Shown in pieces: positions 21,859 through 34,639 of a DNA stretch of 64,000 bases. The notes under the pieces were generated by a model. It was not told the DNA's origin. It worked only from the letters and a program-made list of their open reading frames with translations, and made no database searches. This stretch comes from Porphyra umbilicalis (lineage: Eukaryota > Rhodophyta > Bangiophyceae > Bangiales > Bangiaceae), in the NCBI GenBank assembly GCA_002049455.2, contig KV919032.1, positions 1 through 64,000 on the forward strand, in the 5' to 3' direction. Position 1 is the stretch's first letter, and every line of letters starts with the position of its first letter. The translations under genes were made by a program, and so were the position numbers.

Positions 21859-24800
21859 TCACCTCGCTGAACCGTGCGACGAGGAGCTCTCCGCACGCAC
21901 ACTGTGGGATCCCCTTTGGGATCCCGCCGACGGCGAGCGCGGCAGCCGCGCCGATCGGGGCGCGGCAAAAGTGTCCGGAATGGGAGCACCCTCTGTCCGG
22001 GGTAAACCGTACCGCCCACCGGGACCGAGCGCGGGCAAACCACCGCCACCGCTTCCGCCACCCGCCGCTTGTGCTTGTGGTGGCGCCAGTGGGTGTGCCA
22101 GAAAACGGAGTGGCGGCAGAGCGCTGGGCAAGCGCCCTGCCGCGGCCGCCGCCAACGCTGTCGAGACGGGCGGGCGGGCGGGTTCGCCCCGTGGGGAGGT
22201 CGTGGCGCCCGACGACGGTGCTGGGGTCCAGCCAGCCGGGCTCACTCCCGCCCGCCCATACGGCGATTGCACGTCTCCCTCCGTGGCGGCGGCGGGCGCG
22301 TAGGTGCGCGTCGGCGGAGCGACGGCTGTGAAGCGGGGGTAGCTCGCGCGCGGCTGGCCCCCGTCGGGTGCCGCTGCCGCCGCCGCCTCGCGCTGCTGCT
22401 GTTGGGGCCACACGGGGGAAGCGCCCCAGCCAGGGGCAGCACCAGCCGCCGACGCATCAACACCGCTGTTCGGCCAGCCGCCGCCGCCGCCCCCCCGTGG
22501 CCGACGCGGCCGGTCCCGCGGCGGCAGCACTTCTGTGCCCGGCGACGATTCGACGGCCACCGAGGATGACGGGGAGTTGGTAGTGCGCGCCGTTGCAGGC
22601 GCAGGCGGCACGGTCAATGGCGGAAGCCGAGATAGTGGCGTCGGTGGGCCGCTTAACAGCGGGAGCGGAGGTGGCGGCGATGGCCGCACGCCCGCAGGGT
22701 CGTAGCGTGTCGAAGAGAGGACTGGTGCGACAGGTGCGGTAGGGGTGGCGATGGCAGCGGCGCCCGCGGTGCCGGCGCCAGTGGAGACGCCAGCTCCAGG
22801 CCTTCGCATGGGGGACTGGGTGGTCGACGCCCCGCCGCTAGCGCTACCGCTGCCACGACCGTGTACCCCGGCCGGAGCGACCGTCGTCAGCGACGGGGAC
22901 GGGCCGGCGGCGGCGGACCCAGCGACCGCGGCGGCCGCGATCGACGACGGGGCGGGTGTGGCCGACGCCGACCCGCCGTCGATGTCTACCTCGTGGATGA
23001 GGACGGCGACAGCGTCCGCAGGGGTACCCTCCGGCACATCTCCGTCGGTCAAGAAGCTGTAGTGAAGCAATACGGAGCGGGTGGCGTTGGTTGCGTCGTA
23101 CAGCAGCACAACGCGCGACGGCGTCAGAGCAATGCGGATGCATCCAAGGGGACCCTGTCGTGGTGGTGAAAGAGAGGAGGGGGATGGAAAGCGTAGAGGG
23201 GACAACACGTGGCGCGGGGAAGGGTTGGTCAAGTACATGGACCGGCGACCAAGATGATGTCAAGTAGATGGGAAGTGTGGGCACGAGGAACACGGCGAGC
23301 CGCGAAGAGTCACGCGCCGACACCCGTCATGGCGGGGGACACGCGACAGGTGTCAGTCAGATGGCAAATTGGTTCATGGCGGCAGGCAAAGAAGCGGAGC
23401 ACATTGCAAGAATCCATAGAGGTAGCGGTCAAAGGGTTAGGAGGTCTGCGTCGCTCGGACAGATTGACGCTGTGCTGCCACTCCCGCGTGGCGCAGCCGC
23501 CCGCCCACGCTAGGTTGCCGCGCACACGTGGCTAGCCGCTGACCGTGACGCTCAGGGCCGCCTATCAATCGGGCATTTCCCAACGGCGCGCAGGTGTGGC
23601 CGACACGTCGCAAGGCCTCGACCGGCAGCCGTGGCGACGGGGCGGCGGCCGACCGCCGCCGATCATCGCATGATGCCATCCGTCACAGGCCGCCACGCGC
23701 CAGCCCAAACCCGGAGCCTCGTGACAGTTGCCATCGGAGGTCCACGCACGCACGCGACCGATGACGATTGCCGGGTGGGAACCGCCGCTGACGTCACACG
23801 GAAGGTGCATAGCGGGAAGAGCGAGGCGTGGCATGTGCAAGCCAAGGACACCGATCACCTCCCCACCCTCGCTCCGCTTGCGGCAACTAGCCCGTAGTCC
23901 GCACACGCACACCGGGGCATGCGCGGTGCGTAGCGGCGGCAAGAAGACGTGGCAACGCGTGGACGAGCGATGGGAATGGGCGGACCGACGACAAAGCAAG
24001 GCGCCTTCGAACACAATGCGGGCGGACGGAGAGGAATGGACACGTACTGGCTCCACATCGCCGTTGGCAATCATCTTGCGCACGTTAGCCGGATGAGCAA
24101 GGGCCTGCGCGGTCATAAAAGCAGCCAGAAAAGAAAAGAAGGGGAGCAAGAGCAAAAAAGAGAGCGCATCATCATCAGATATCCACAAACGTGTGTGCCG
24201 TGCAGAGCAAACACCGGGAAGGTCAGTAACGGACCCACGAGCGCCGTGCGAAAGGACAAACAGCACAACAAGCGAGAACCAACCGGGAGCGCTACGCCAC
24301 AAATGTACAAACAAACAAGTGGCCGCGCCGTGCCCCTCCCCCCATAATTTATCATACGAACGTACCGAAGCCACAGACTGCGCGTCGGCGGCGCGAAAAA
24401 ACTTGACCGCCGGCTCATTGACGACCAGGACCTGGTGCCACGTTGATCGACGCAATGAGAAAATGACAACGGGTATGCTGAGGTTGCTCAACACCTCGCT
24501 TCTCCCAGCGAGCGACGATGCACTGGTGGCGGCTGATCGGGGCGCGGTGGCGCCCGCCGCAGGGCTGACGGGCCCAACAGGCCCGCCACTGGTGCGGGGG
24601 CTGGCTGGCACGGCGGAGATGTCACCGCCGGTGAGCCCCGGTTGCGTCACCCCCGAGTACCGCAGCATGTCACGAACCATCTCGTTGAGGCGCCGCACCT
24701 CGCTGAGCCCTTCAATGCCGGGCGTCGTCGAGCCGTACTGCAGCCACCAGTCTGACCACGACGCCGCCGTTATTGCCACCGACACAGCCTCGCCAGGTTG

Positions 24801-27199
24801 GGCCGCGTCCAACGCTGCGACCGCCGCGTCGACAAGCGGAGGGGGGAAGCTCCGGCCACTACTGACCCGACCGGGCGCGCCATGCGGCGAGACCGCACCG
24901 GCAGGCGGCGGGGCCGCCGATGGTGCGTGGGCTAACGCGCCGCCTCGACCTGCATACAACGCGGGCATGGACTCGGCACGGGGCGCCGGCGTCGGCATGG
25001 CTGTGGGCAACGCGGCGGCGGTGGTCCCTCGTGGAGATGCCGCACGGCCACTGCTTGGAGGCCGCAGGCCCAGCGAGGCGCCAGCCGGGGGCGATGCCGA
25101 CGGCCTCGACAAGCTTGGATACCGCACGTGCGGCTGCGCGGCTGCGTATTGCGACGAAGGGGGAGGTGCGGCGGGGAGTAGTGGGGGCGGTGGTACTTGG
25201 TGATGTCGTGTTTGAAACGGTGAGCGCCCCAGAGGAGGAGACGGTCCAGGATGGAAAGGGTCTGAAGAGAGACAACAGGAAGTGCCAGCACGGAAAAGGT
25301 GCCGGCGGCAGCGCAAAAGGAAACGGCAACGACACAGAGGCATCCAGCGGAGTACCATACGAGAGAACTCGACAGGTTAGTAAGTCAAGCAGCCAACTCA
25401 AGCACAGGATTCAGCACGTGATGACCAAAAGACCGGGAACGCGTGCAGCCATACATGCACATGCAAAACCACAGAGGAAAAGCACATTGCTCGTCCAACG
25501 TACCCGCCAGTCGTCTTGCTCCCGATACCCCCGCGTCCAGCGGGGTGGACAACGTGCGGAGCCTCTCCATTGCATCGGCTGCATCGCGGTCGCGCACCAC
25601 CGCCGGGCGACCACTCAGCGGCTCATCCACCCGCACTCGCGCTGTGACACCCGCAGCCGACATGGCTCGCGGGGCCACGCCATAGGCATGGGTGCCATCT
25701 TGAGCGAGCCGCTCGTCCCCATCGTCCGCGGGCGCGCCCACGTCCATTTCGTCCTCGGGGGGGGACCCCGACGGCGAGCCGGTGGGCGGGTACTTGGGCC
25801 GCCGTGACGGCGCATTGACGCACGAGTCGCTGAGGCCGAGCCGTACGCAGCGGGTGCATGGCCGGAAGTCGTCGCACGCCTGTGCGGGGCGCGACAAGCA
25901 AAGTGGTACCAACGAGCAAAAAATACATACGAGAGAACGTCGGGCAAGTTAGCAAAAGCTGGTCGGGTCGCGATGCCAGAGGGGCTCCCCAGCCCCTTTC
26001 ACACCACCCCCCCCGCCCCCACCCCGGATCGTGTCTTCCGACCATCCAAATTGCAACGTGCCCACGCCTCCCCATCCGTGCCGACACGCCTCGGTCCCTC
26101 ACGCCGCCCAACGACGTGCTCTCCCCCCCCTTCCGCAACCCCCTCCACTGTCAACGTACTTGTTTGGACCGCCTGCAATGCAGGCAGCTGACCTTGACGA
26201 GCCGAAACACGCGGCGCTTCTTCTGCTTGCCCGCCCCCCCGACGCCCCCACCCACGCCCACCTGTCCGCCGCCCAGCGCCCGTGGGGGGCGCGCAACGCC
26301 GAGGCCGAGGCCGCCACCGCCGCCGGCACCTGTCAAGCCGCCCCCTCGCCACATGCCGCCAAGCGTCGGGGAGCTCACTGCCCGCGCCGCGGCGGGCAGC
26401 GGCGGCGGCGGGTCGCCTGACAGACCGCCGCCGCCGCCCCCCCCCCCCCCCCAAGACCGCCACCCCGCGCGGCCGACGCCATGGCGCCGAGCATCCGCGA
26501 CGACGCGCGCAGCGGCGGCAGCGGGCCGAGGGGCGGCAACGGCAACCGTGGTGGGGGCAGCGGCGACGGCGCGCCGCCGCGGTCGGCACACGCGGTAGCG
26601 ATGGCGCCCCAGGCGGGCGGGGCGGCGGCAGCTCCGAGCGGCGGCAGCGGCCGCAAGCCGGGCGCGGGCGGGCCCCCCCACGGCGCGCCCGCGTCCGACG
26701 CAAACCCAAACCCAGCCGCCGCGCCACGGGCGGCGGCGCCCCCCGCCACGGCGGGCGTCGGTGCGGCGGCGGCAGCGGCGGCGGCAGCAGCAACAGCGGC
26801 GGCGGCACTAGCCGACGCGGCGGGGTATCCGACAGGCGGGTATCCCCGCGATGGCGGCAGCGGTGGAGGGGGCGACGGCACGCCCCGCCCGCGGCGTGGC
26901 GGGTGGTGGGGCGGCTGCGCTGGCAGCGCCGCGCGGGCGGGGGCGGTGGAAATGGCGCCCGGTGCGCCGTTGCTGGCGCCCGACGCGCCCGGCGTGGGCG
27001 GCGCGCCCGCAAACGCGGCCGGTGGTGGCCCGCCCCGCCCGGCCCCGCCGTCGGTTCCGCGGGCGCCCGCCGGCGGCGGCGCCGCCGTTGCGCCTGCCGT
27101 GCCCGGCGGCAGCGGGGAACGCCGCGGCGGCGGTGGCGGCAACCCGGCGGCCGCGGGCGGCGGGGCGGATGCGCGGGAGCTGCTGTGGCTGCCACTCAT
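21859..27199 (-). CDS. Zn2Cys6 transcription factor with PAS-like domain (five exons)
   Basis: Exons on the minus strand: 1 (start..26160), 2 (25879-25504), 3 (25195-24366), 4 (24104-23913), 5 (23154-21859); all join in phase. The first three introns begin GTACGT, the fourth GTGTGC. Exons 1 and 2 together make a fungal-type binuclear cluster, CX2CX6CX5CX2CX8C, preceded by basic KQKKRRVFRLVK. Exons 3-4 contain a PAS-like fold (SNLSIPVVIFSLRRSTWHQV, VNEPAVKFF, then NGDVEPVRVHSSP, FEGALLCRRS, HVFLPPL), the arrangement of ERT1/RDS2/AcuK-like regulators of carbon metabolism in fungi. Exon 5 starts with a hydrophobic strand pair (RVVLLYDATNATRSVLLHYSF) and continues as a Pro/Ala/Ser-rich activation-type tail. 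The start is uncertain: ATG 27199 gives a long Ala/Pro N-terminus; ATG 26482 has the better context. A C16 run at 26437-26452 shifts the frame within exon 1. Confidence 0.75.
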
Positions 27200-27499
27200 G
27201 CCCGGTCGCGCGGCCACGGGGGGGGGCGCCCGCCAGGCCGAGGGGGGGGCGGGGGGGGGGGGGGGATGCCCGCCGCCGCGGGGCACTGCCCTGACCGACG
27301 GCGGCGGCGGCGGCCTGGGGCAGCCCCGCCCAGACGGCCGCGGCCGACGGGTGGGCCAGCGCGCCGACGCGGCGTCGGCGCGGCGCGCCGACGCGGCGCG
27401 CAGCCGGGGGGTCGGGGCCAGCCGCAGCCGCCCCGCGGCGTCGGCCGACCGCGGCGGGGCGCGGTGAAAAACGGCCGCTGGCGGGATTGCCGGGCGTCA

Positions 27500-28259
27500 C
27501 ACCCGTGCGGCCGCAAGAAAAACGGCGGGAAGCGCACGCACCGTGGGCCTGGCGACCGGAGACGACGCGAGCCGCGTTGCACGTGCCAGGGGGGCGCCCC
27601 CGCGCACCCGCGGGCAGGCCCTGCGGCGGGGCTCACCTGGGTTCGCGAAGGCCTACCGGCGGTGGCAATGGCGTCGGCAGCGTCCCGCCGCGCGCGTGAG
27701 CGGACCGCACTGCCGACGGGCGTCGACGAGGTCGGCCCGAGCGGGGCCTCAAAACCAAGCTACCGGCCAGACCGTTGCTTGACCCGCGGCCGGTGGCCGC
27801 CAACTCGCGGACCAGCGAGAGGCGTGGGGAGCGGCCGATCTCGCCGTCTTGGGGACCCGCCGGGTCCCACCGTCAAACCAAATGTGCACTCGGCCGTCGA
27901 CGCCACGGCCGACGTAGTCGGCAGCTGTGCGAGCGCTCACGTCAGCGTGTGCCGTCCGTCGGCGACGCGAGCCGGTCCGCTTTGCACCAACCTGACCAGC
28001 TCGAGCACACCCGATAGGGTGCCGTCTTGGACCGTGAGGCACGCCGGAAACCCCAGCGCCAAAGGCGGGGACGAGGGGGGGGTGGGAACCCAATCCGCCC
28101 ACCTGTCGACCAGTCCCGGTACGCTTGGGCAACCCCCGTCGGCGGGTGCACGGACCGACGCACCGCGGCGGGCCCAATAGGCCCCGCGGCTGGCCCGCAC
28201 AACGGGCCCCGCGGCTGGCGGGAACCGGTGGGAGCGCGGCACCTAAAGCGGAGCAGCTG
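27500..28259. other. Intergenic, GC-rich
   Basis: Multiple overlapping ORFs on both strands without motifs. Short repeats of GGGCCCCGCGGCTGGC occur near 28170-28220. No gene is supported. Confidence 0.4.
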
Positions 28260-28970
28260 CTAGGGATGGGGAGGAGCGGGAGGAGGTGGAGAGAGGCGAG
28301 CGAGGGCACGGCCGATGGCCAACAACTGACAAGAACGGCAGTAGGGTGATGGACACGGCCGCACGGGAGGGCAAGGAGGGGGAGGTGGGAGTCGGTAGGA
28401 GACAGCAGCGGGGCCCTTGAGTGTCAATCGGTCGAGAGGTGCGCCGACGACAGGCGCGGCAGCTATATGGTCCACGCCGTCGGCGACGGCGGCAGCGTCA
28501 GCCAAAGCCGCGCCCGACTCGGGCAAAGCGGCAGGGTTGCGAGAGGCGGCGGAACCGGCGACCGCCGCAGCAGCAAGAGCGGGAAGGCCCACCGACGGTG
28601 ACGCAGCGGCGGCGGCCGCCCGGTCGACGGGCCAACGACTCTGTGGCAGAGGCAGAGGATTTGGCACACACACGAGACCGTCACACGCCACGACCGACAG
28701 CCGGGCAAGGTGCCGGAGCAGCCTATCACCGGGACCGTCGTTGGGGAGAGGGTGGGGAGGGGGGAAGGGTGGCGGCGACCGCGGCTCAACCACGTGGCCG
28801 TTCGCGTACCGCCAGCAGAGATGATGGAGCAGCGGCAGTCCGGTCCGAGGGGGTACAGCTTGGGACCGTGCGGCTCCCCGGACTTCTGGTGCGCACCCCT
28901 CCCCCAAACGGCTTCCAAATGGAGTCCCTCGCAAGACAGTCTCTAGGAGACGCGGGGGGGGGTCGTCCAC
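28260..28970 (-). CDS. Possible hypothetical protein
   Basis: 236-codon minus-strand ORF with the most protein-like composition of this stretch: RLLRHLARLSVVACDGLVCVPNPL, then Ala-rich helices (VGLPALAAAAVAGSAA, AALADAAAVADGVDHI), a strand-like DRLTLKGPAAVSYRL and CRSCQLLAIGRALARL. The ATG at 28970 lacks a strong context. The antisense strand is also open, as usual at this GC content. I do not recognise it, and it could be a chance ORF. Confidence 0.25.
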   Translation of the reverse strand: MDDPPPRLLETVLRGTPFGSRLGEGCAPEVRGAARSQAVPPRTGLPLLHHLCWRYANGHVVEPRSPPPFPPPHPLPNDGPGDRLLRHLARLSVVACDGLVCVPNPLPLPQSRWPVDRAAAAAASPSVGLPALAAAAVAGSAASRNPAALPESGAALADAAAVADGVDHIAAAPVVGAPLDRLTLKGPAAVSYRLPPPPPCPPVRPCPSPYCRSCQLLAIGRALARLSPPPPAPPHP

Positions 28971-30900
28971 GGCCAGTGCCCGCCGTTGGTGTGGGACAGG
29001 CCCGCACCAGGCACCCGAGTCGGGTCAGGGCGATGCGTGGCAGGCTGCCGCACCGACGGGGTGTGTGGGCGTGCCCGAGAGGCCGTGCGGCGGGCCGGAA
29101 GAGTGGGTGGGGGGGGGGAGCCCGTTGGCGCGCCGCGCCTCGGCACGCTCCGCAGCGTGTCGGAGTGCGCCGCGCCGTCGGCCGCGGCGGCGACGCCCCC
29201 GCGGGCGCAGCTGTGCCGGCCCGCACCGACGGCGGGCGCCGGCAGCGGCGGCCAGGGCGGGCGGCCGGGGCGTGCGGGGTGGCCGCCGGTGCGTGCGAGC
29301 CGTTTGGCGATTTGGACGGTCGCTCTCCTCCCTGCCCCCTTCCGATCGGCGCCGACTGTATGCGCGGTGTGGCAGCGTCGTGTCGACCGCGGCCGTTTGG
29401 GCGGGGAATGGGTTGGTGGCAGCAGCGTTCGCGCGTGGCAAGCGCGCGTGTGTGGAGGGTTGGGTGGCTGGTGAGGGGAGGGGGGGTACCGTCCCACGCA
29501 GCGTGGCGCACGGGCGGGCGTGGCTCTGACACCGCCCCCACCCCCGCTGGCGCGCGCGCGCACGGCCATGCACGGCGGCCGCGTCGGTCACTCGCGTCAG
29601 ACCGCGTGGCCGCGGGCGGCGGCGGAGCCAGCGGCGCCTCCCACCGCCTGCCGCGGGGCCGCGGCGAACACGGTGATAAGCAGCCCTGCGGCGGAGGGAA
29701 TCGGGGGGGGCAGCGAGTCCGTCGTGCGGAGGCGTCCCGCGGTGGCGCGGTGCGCACCCGCCTGCCGTGCTCGTGGCCCTGTTGTCGGGGCCACCCGCAC
29801 AGCGAGTGAGGAGTGGGTCGAGCCCGCTCGCTGGTGTCTACAACACACGCTGCTCCAAGTGGTATTTGAAATCCAAAAAAACGGTAGGGATACTGAAGGA
29901 CCCTTCTAGGTGGGGTAGGGGGTGGCGGAGAGCCAGCACCCCCTGTCGGCTCTGACGAAGTGCTGGGCCCGAGTTGCCACGGATGGCCTCTTGCGTGGGT
30001 GACCGTACGTATACACGCCTCGCGTCACAGCTGCGTGTGAGAGGTCACCCGTCGACCGGGGCAGATCCGCCTGCGACCCCTGTGCAACGCGGCCGACCCG
30101 TCACCGATAGTAATTGTGACGTTCGACCAGCCGCGTTGGAGCCACCAGATTGAGAGGGGGAGGGGGGGCGGCACAGAGGCCGACCGGCACTGGCCAACAA
30201 CAGAGACACCAGCGGAGCGGCTGGCGATGCGTGCGGACTCTCAACAACAAAAACCACTCGGTCTCGGGGCGTTCTCTAGAACGAACAGCAACCACCCGTC
30301 GCCATGCACTTTGTGGTTGGCTTGACGTACCGCCGCAGGGGCGCGCACGGCTGCGGTTGCTCGGCAATCACTGCCATGATGGTGGGCAGCGGGGGCGGGC
30401 CAAGCATGCCGGCGAGACCGGCTTCCGGACGGCTTGCGGCGCCTCCTGCCACAAGACACCGCGACGGCAGCACGTTGCAGGAAGGGGCAAGAACGGCTAT
30501 TTGCGCCGACGAACCTGCGGGTTGGCATCACGGACGCGCATGCTCGCCGCAACACCGCGGTTGTGGAGAGGAGTCGGTGGACTCGAGGCCGTGTCGGACG
30601 CCTGAGCTTCGACTGCCGCACAGGTCACACCCCCCTCACCACTAACGAGGAGGGACAAAAAAGACGGTCGCTCAACGAGCTGTAGAGCTCGTATTGCACT
30701 GCGAGCAATAATATCTAACTTTCCCGTAACTTCTGACATTGACTGTACACCAGCTATGATAGGCATAGGACCAATGGATTTTTTCTGACCTGTGTCATTG
30801 GCTTCTGAGGAGCTGCATAGAACGAGGACTGGGTAGCATAAGTCAACCACTCAGTTATTAATAGTAATTCCCCATCCCCTGCAGGCAGGGTCGGCTCATC
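28971..30900. other. Gene-poor region
   Basis: ORFs up to 460 codons overlap on both strands with Arg/Gly/Pro-rich, motif-free translations; none is supported. A nested hairpin lies at 29997-30050 (outer arms GGGTGACC/GGTCACCC, inner ACACGC/GCGTGT). The segment 30680-30900 is distinctly AT-richer and may be the promoter of the next small gene. Confidence 0.45.
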
Positions 30901-31036
30901 ATGGCGGCCCCCACAGCTCTCGCGAAGCAAATTCGAGCGGCAAGTCTTGACCACGCGGACCCGGGCTTCTCGAGTACTCGACGTGGCATGACTTCATGCG
31001 CCAGCTGTGGTTTTACTCCTGAGATCGTGTACCATG
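30901..31036 (+). CDS. Possible first exon of a small gene
   Basis: ATG 30901 (context CATCATGGCGG) opens MAAPTALAKQIRAASLDHA...CASCGFTPEIVYH and runs to a canonical donor, CAT|GTAAGTAT, at 31036/31037. The AT-rich upstream region suits a promoter. Without the intron the frame stays open to 31251 but becomes unprotein-like. The second exon could not be placed with confidence; acceptors TGTGCAG (near 31155) are possible. The CxxC pair may be half of a zinc site. Confidence 0.3.
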
Positions 31037-34000
31037 TAAGTATATGGGATACATCCCCTCATAAAGGTTTAATTCATTATATAAATACGTTAATGGCTTC
31101 CATCGGTATCATTTCGGTATTGTGCTGGCTACAACACAAGTCGGTGGGTGTGCAGGCCTTCCGTTTTCTTGGTTGGTCGGTTCTGGCACGGAGGTCGAGT
31201 CGGTCGCAGCAAAGGCTCTGGGAGGCCCCGACCGCGGCAAACGAGGCGTGACCATGGCAAGGCCGCGGGACTCGGCTCCCTGCTTCCGCACGCGGCGGCG
31301 GCTAGCCGGCTAGCCGCGGCGGCTAGCCGCCGCCAGCCGGCTGGCGGCGCACCCCGCTGTTGCCGACGGCATCGCCGTCGGTCGTTGTGTCACCAGGGGC
31401 CGCCTTTTTTTTTGGCGCGAGCACGTCTCGCGGCCCGCCAGCCCGCAGCAGCGTCGTGGAGTCTGTGCCTCTCAGCGGTCAGCTCCCACTCGGACGGACG
31501 GCGGTTGTGCGCGCTCCGCATACGACAGGGTCCCGCCGGTCGGCCTGACCGGCACGCCTGCTGGCAGTGCGGTCTTGTGTCCTCCCACGCCTCGTTTGAC
31601 CCACGCATCGTTGTCGTTCTCGTTGGCTGTTCGGCGGGCCCACGCGACTCGACGCAACCGCCCAATGGAACGCCACGGGAGCGGCCTCTGACACTGCATG
31701 GCATGGTTCTAGATGGGAGGGGGCGGAGGGGTGTGACGGACCTGCAGGCGTCCCACGGCTATCCGCGCGCGCCGCTGCGGTCGACAGCCACGACCGTTGC
31801 GGTCCGCCGCTGTTCGGCGGTGTGGCAAATTCGAGCGCAGTGCGCCACGCCCTCTATCGCGTCAGTGTCTGCGTCACGGGCGCCGCCGACGCGCCGCCGA
31901 GAGTGTGCGTTGTGGGCTTGCATCAGGCGGAGGGGCACGGCCGGCGCCGTGCGTGCCCGCCGCCGCGGCTTGGCCACCGTGGGGGTGGCGGTTACCGCTG
32001 GCGATGGAGCGCAACGGGGAGGAGTGGGGGGGGTGTGTTGCCCTGCCCTGTGCTCCCCCAGACGCCCCCGTCGCGTGCCGGCAGCGGCCTGTGCGGTGGC
32101 GACGAGAGTGTGTGGTGGCGGTGTCGGCATTGGTTGTTGTTGCGTGTCTCCTGCGCGGGCGGGGGAGGCAGCGAGGTCGACCGTCAGGGCGCCGCGCGGG
32201 GCGCGCGCGTCGTTGCGCTCTCGGCGACCGTCTGGCCCGCCGCGGCCCGCGGCGGTCTGCCACCGACACCCGCGGATCTCTAGGGGGAGCGCGCGCTACG
32301 AGTCTGTGGACAGAGGCGGCCGTTTGGGCCGCGGTCCCCACACAGTGCGTTGTTCTTGGTGGCGCACCGCGGCAGTTCTTGCGACAGGTGCCCGTTTTCC
32401 TGTTTTCTTTTTTTCTATGAGCGCTCCGTTTCCCCCCCCACGCGCTCCTCCGTTCGACCTCGTCAGGCCGCGGGAGTGCCGTCACCCAACCACGCGGCTT
32501 CCATGGCGTTGACGGCGCGTTGCTCGAACGGCAGGCGTCTTCGTCGGCCAGCGCCCGTTGCTCGCGCGTCAGACACTAGTCAGTGGGGATGGCGCAAGAC
32601 CGTGGCGGACAGTCGTCTGTTGTCACTGAGTGAGCTTTGCCGTCGTCTTGCTGGACTGTGTTTGCTGCTGCGAGGGGCTGGCACCCTCCCCGCTATTCCC
32701 CGCCTCCCCTCCTCTACTGTACCCCGTTGTGAGAGTGTGAAACGTGCCCGTGTGTCGCCTCTGGGTCACACCTTGTGTGGTTCCACCGCTGCCAGTGCCA
32801 CTGGTGATGGGAACCGAGCAGGGGCCATGGCTCGCCGGCCGCCATGGCTCGTCGACTGCCGTCGGGTCCTGACCGCGCGGGATCCCCCGTCGGTTCCACT
32901 CGCGGCCGGGGCACGTCGTGCGGGCGCCGGCAGGGAGGCCACGCCCGCCACGGTGTTGAGGCGGCTTGCCGGGGGGGGTGGTCTGGCAGGCCCCCCGGCC
33001 GCCCTGCCATCCGCAACGGCTTGTCTCCGAGGGAGCGCCATACCGTGTCCAGTTATTTCTCCTCGGACCGTCCCCAGTCGACTGGGGATGGACGAGGCGG
33101 ACTAGTGCGCCTCAACGGCGGCTCCCCGGGATTGCCGCCCGGCTTTGCTCGGGCGGTCACCAGCCGCCGCCGCTGCTGTAGCGGCGACCGTAGTGGTCAC
33201 GCGACAACAGCTGTCGCGACATAAAGTGTTCTTGCAAAGGTGAAACAATACAGAAATGCAGGGGTGGTGCGGGCGAGGGAAACGGTGGCAGCGTGGGCTC
33301 GACCACCCAGGGTGGTCTCGTAGTCCTGTCTGGCCGCGGCCTGGGACGCTGCGGCGCGGATGCATCGCGGCGTTTCCGCAGCTTGGGCGGCTCCGTATCC
33401 GCTGTCGCCCCACTCAGCGTGGCTATTTGTGGTGGAGCGTGGGGCCTGTGAGAGCGCTGTTTGGGCCACCACCCCCGGTGGCCGCGCGCTGGCATCCAGT
33501 GTCTGGCCTGGCCGGCTGCGCCACTCCGTCTGGACGCGCGATGGCACCCAAGCGACCGAAGTTGGCTTTGCTGGTTCACACTGCGGTAGGCCCGCCGCGC
33601 AACGTGCTGCCTGAGGTCCGTCCGCGGTACTGCAGCGTCACCCGGGAGGCGCCGGTGCAGTCACAATGCGGCATCGCACTGTTGTTTCGTGGTCTGGTGA
33701 TGTTCTTGTCCGAGGTCCGTAGCCCGTTCTACGCTATTCAAGACAAGATGGATCCCGCGCTACACAACAAGGCACACGCCCCCCTTTTGGTAATGACGTT
33801 ATTCCTGGGCACACAGTTCATCAATCAGAGAACAGCACATGCTGATGGTCTTTCTCCCCAATCCTACCCAGACAAAACTGGCTCTGGTGCCGTTACGCCA
33901 AGGCTGTCTGTCATTCTTTCTTTTCCTTTTGCACGTGAGTTCAAGTCACAACAACATATATCATGAAACATGGCCATGAGCCTTGCCCCGTGCTGCCCAA

Positions 34001-34238
34001 CGTCAGTACTGATAATGAACACCCAGAAAGTGCAACTATCAACCATTGGGCCTGGCATGCGCTCCGTCGTGGTGACTGCTCAAGAGCTCGAGTTGGTTCC
34101 TCTGCGTACAACGTTGTCGTTTTCCTTGGTTGCTCGAGCAGTCGCCATGACGGCGCCGCCGTCATCCCCAAGCCGGGCCACGTACGTCAGACACTCGGAT
34201 GTCAGCTGCACGTCATGACCCTCGCATCATCAAGAAGG
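31037..34238. other. Gene-poor region with nested palindromes
   Basis: No supported gene. At 31294-31350 GGCGGCTAGCCGCC-type palindromes are nested within about 55 bp. 33700-34238 is less GC-rich and may hold UTR or decayed sequence. Plus-strand ORFs of 100-450 codons lack motifs. Confidence 0.4.
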
Positions 34239-34292
34239 ATGAAGGGCGGTCGCTCTTCATCATGAACCAAGAAGCATGATGCTTCTTGGTTC
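34239..34292. repeat. Tandem pair of palindromes
   Basis: Perfect inverted repeat with 14-bp arms (GAACCAAGAAGCAT at 34264-34277 and its complement at 34279-34292, 1-nt centre), directly preceded by ATGAAG-GCG/CGC-CTTCAT at 34239-34260. It could be two back-to-back hairpins in RNA or an element end. Confidence 0.8.
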
Positions 34293-34639
34293 GCACTCGA
34301 CTCGACACGAGATCCGACCGACAAATACCTTTGTTAGCCCCCCTGTGGTTTCCGACACCATCTGTTGAGCAAGATTGTTCAACTGCAACGACTTGCACAC
34401 AAGTACCATGACATTTCATCTGAGCTCAACGGTGTGCGCCTCCGTCCGTTGGCGTACGGCCCAAGCTGGAAACGGCCGGCCGGCCGCCGTGCTCGCAGCG
34501 GCGACACCCCCCCCCCTCTGCGCGTGTCATCTCCCGCCCCTCCCTCCCCAAACATCCCCGGGCACGCCTCGTCCTCACCTTCCCGACCCTCGTTCCACCC
34601 TTTCCCGTACCCCCCCCCCCTCCCCCCCCCCCTTTCACC

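Noticed and set aside
26282-28180. 632-codon plus-strand ORF
   Set aside because: Shadow of exon 1 of the Zn2Cys6 gene and of intergenic GC-rich DNA; low complexity throughout.
28421-29809. 462-codon plus-strand ORF
   Set aside because: Arg/Gly-rich, no conserved segment, equally open on the other strand.
31148-32512. 454-codon plus-strand ORF
   Set aside because: Composition follows GC content; no domain; nested palindromes at its start.
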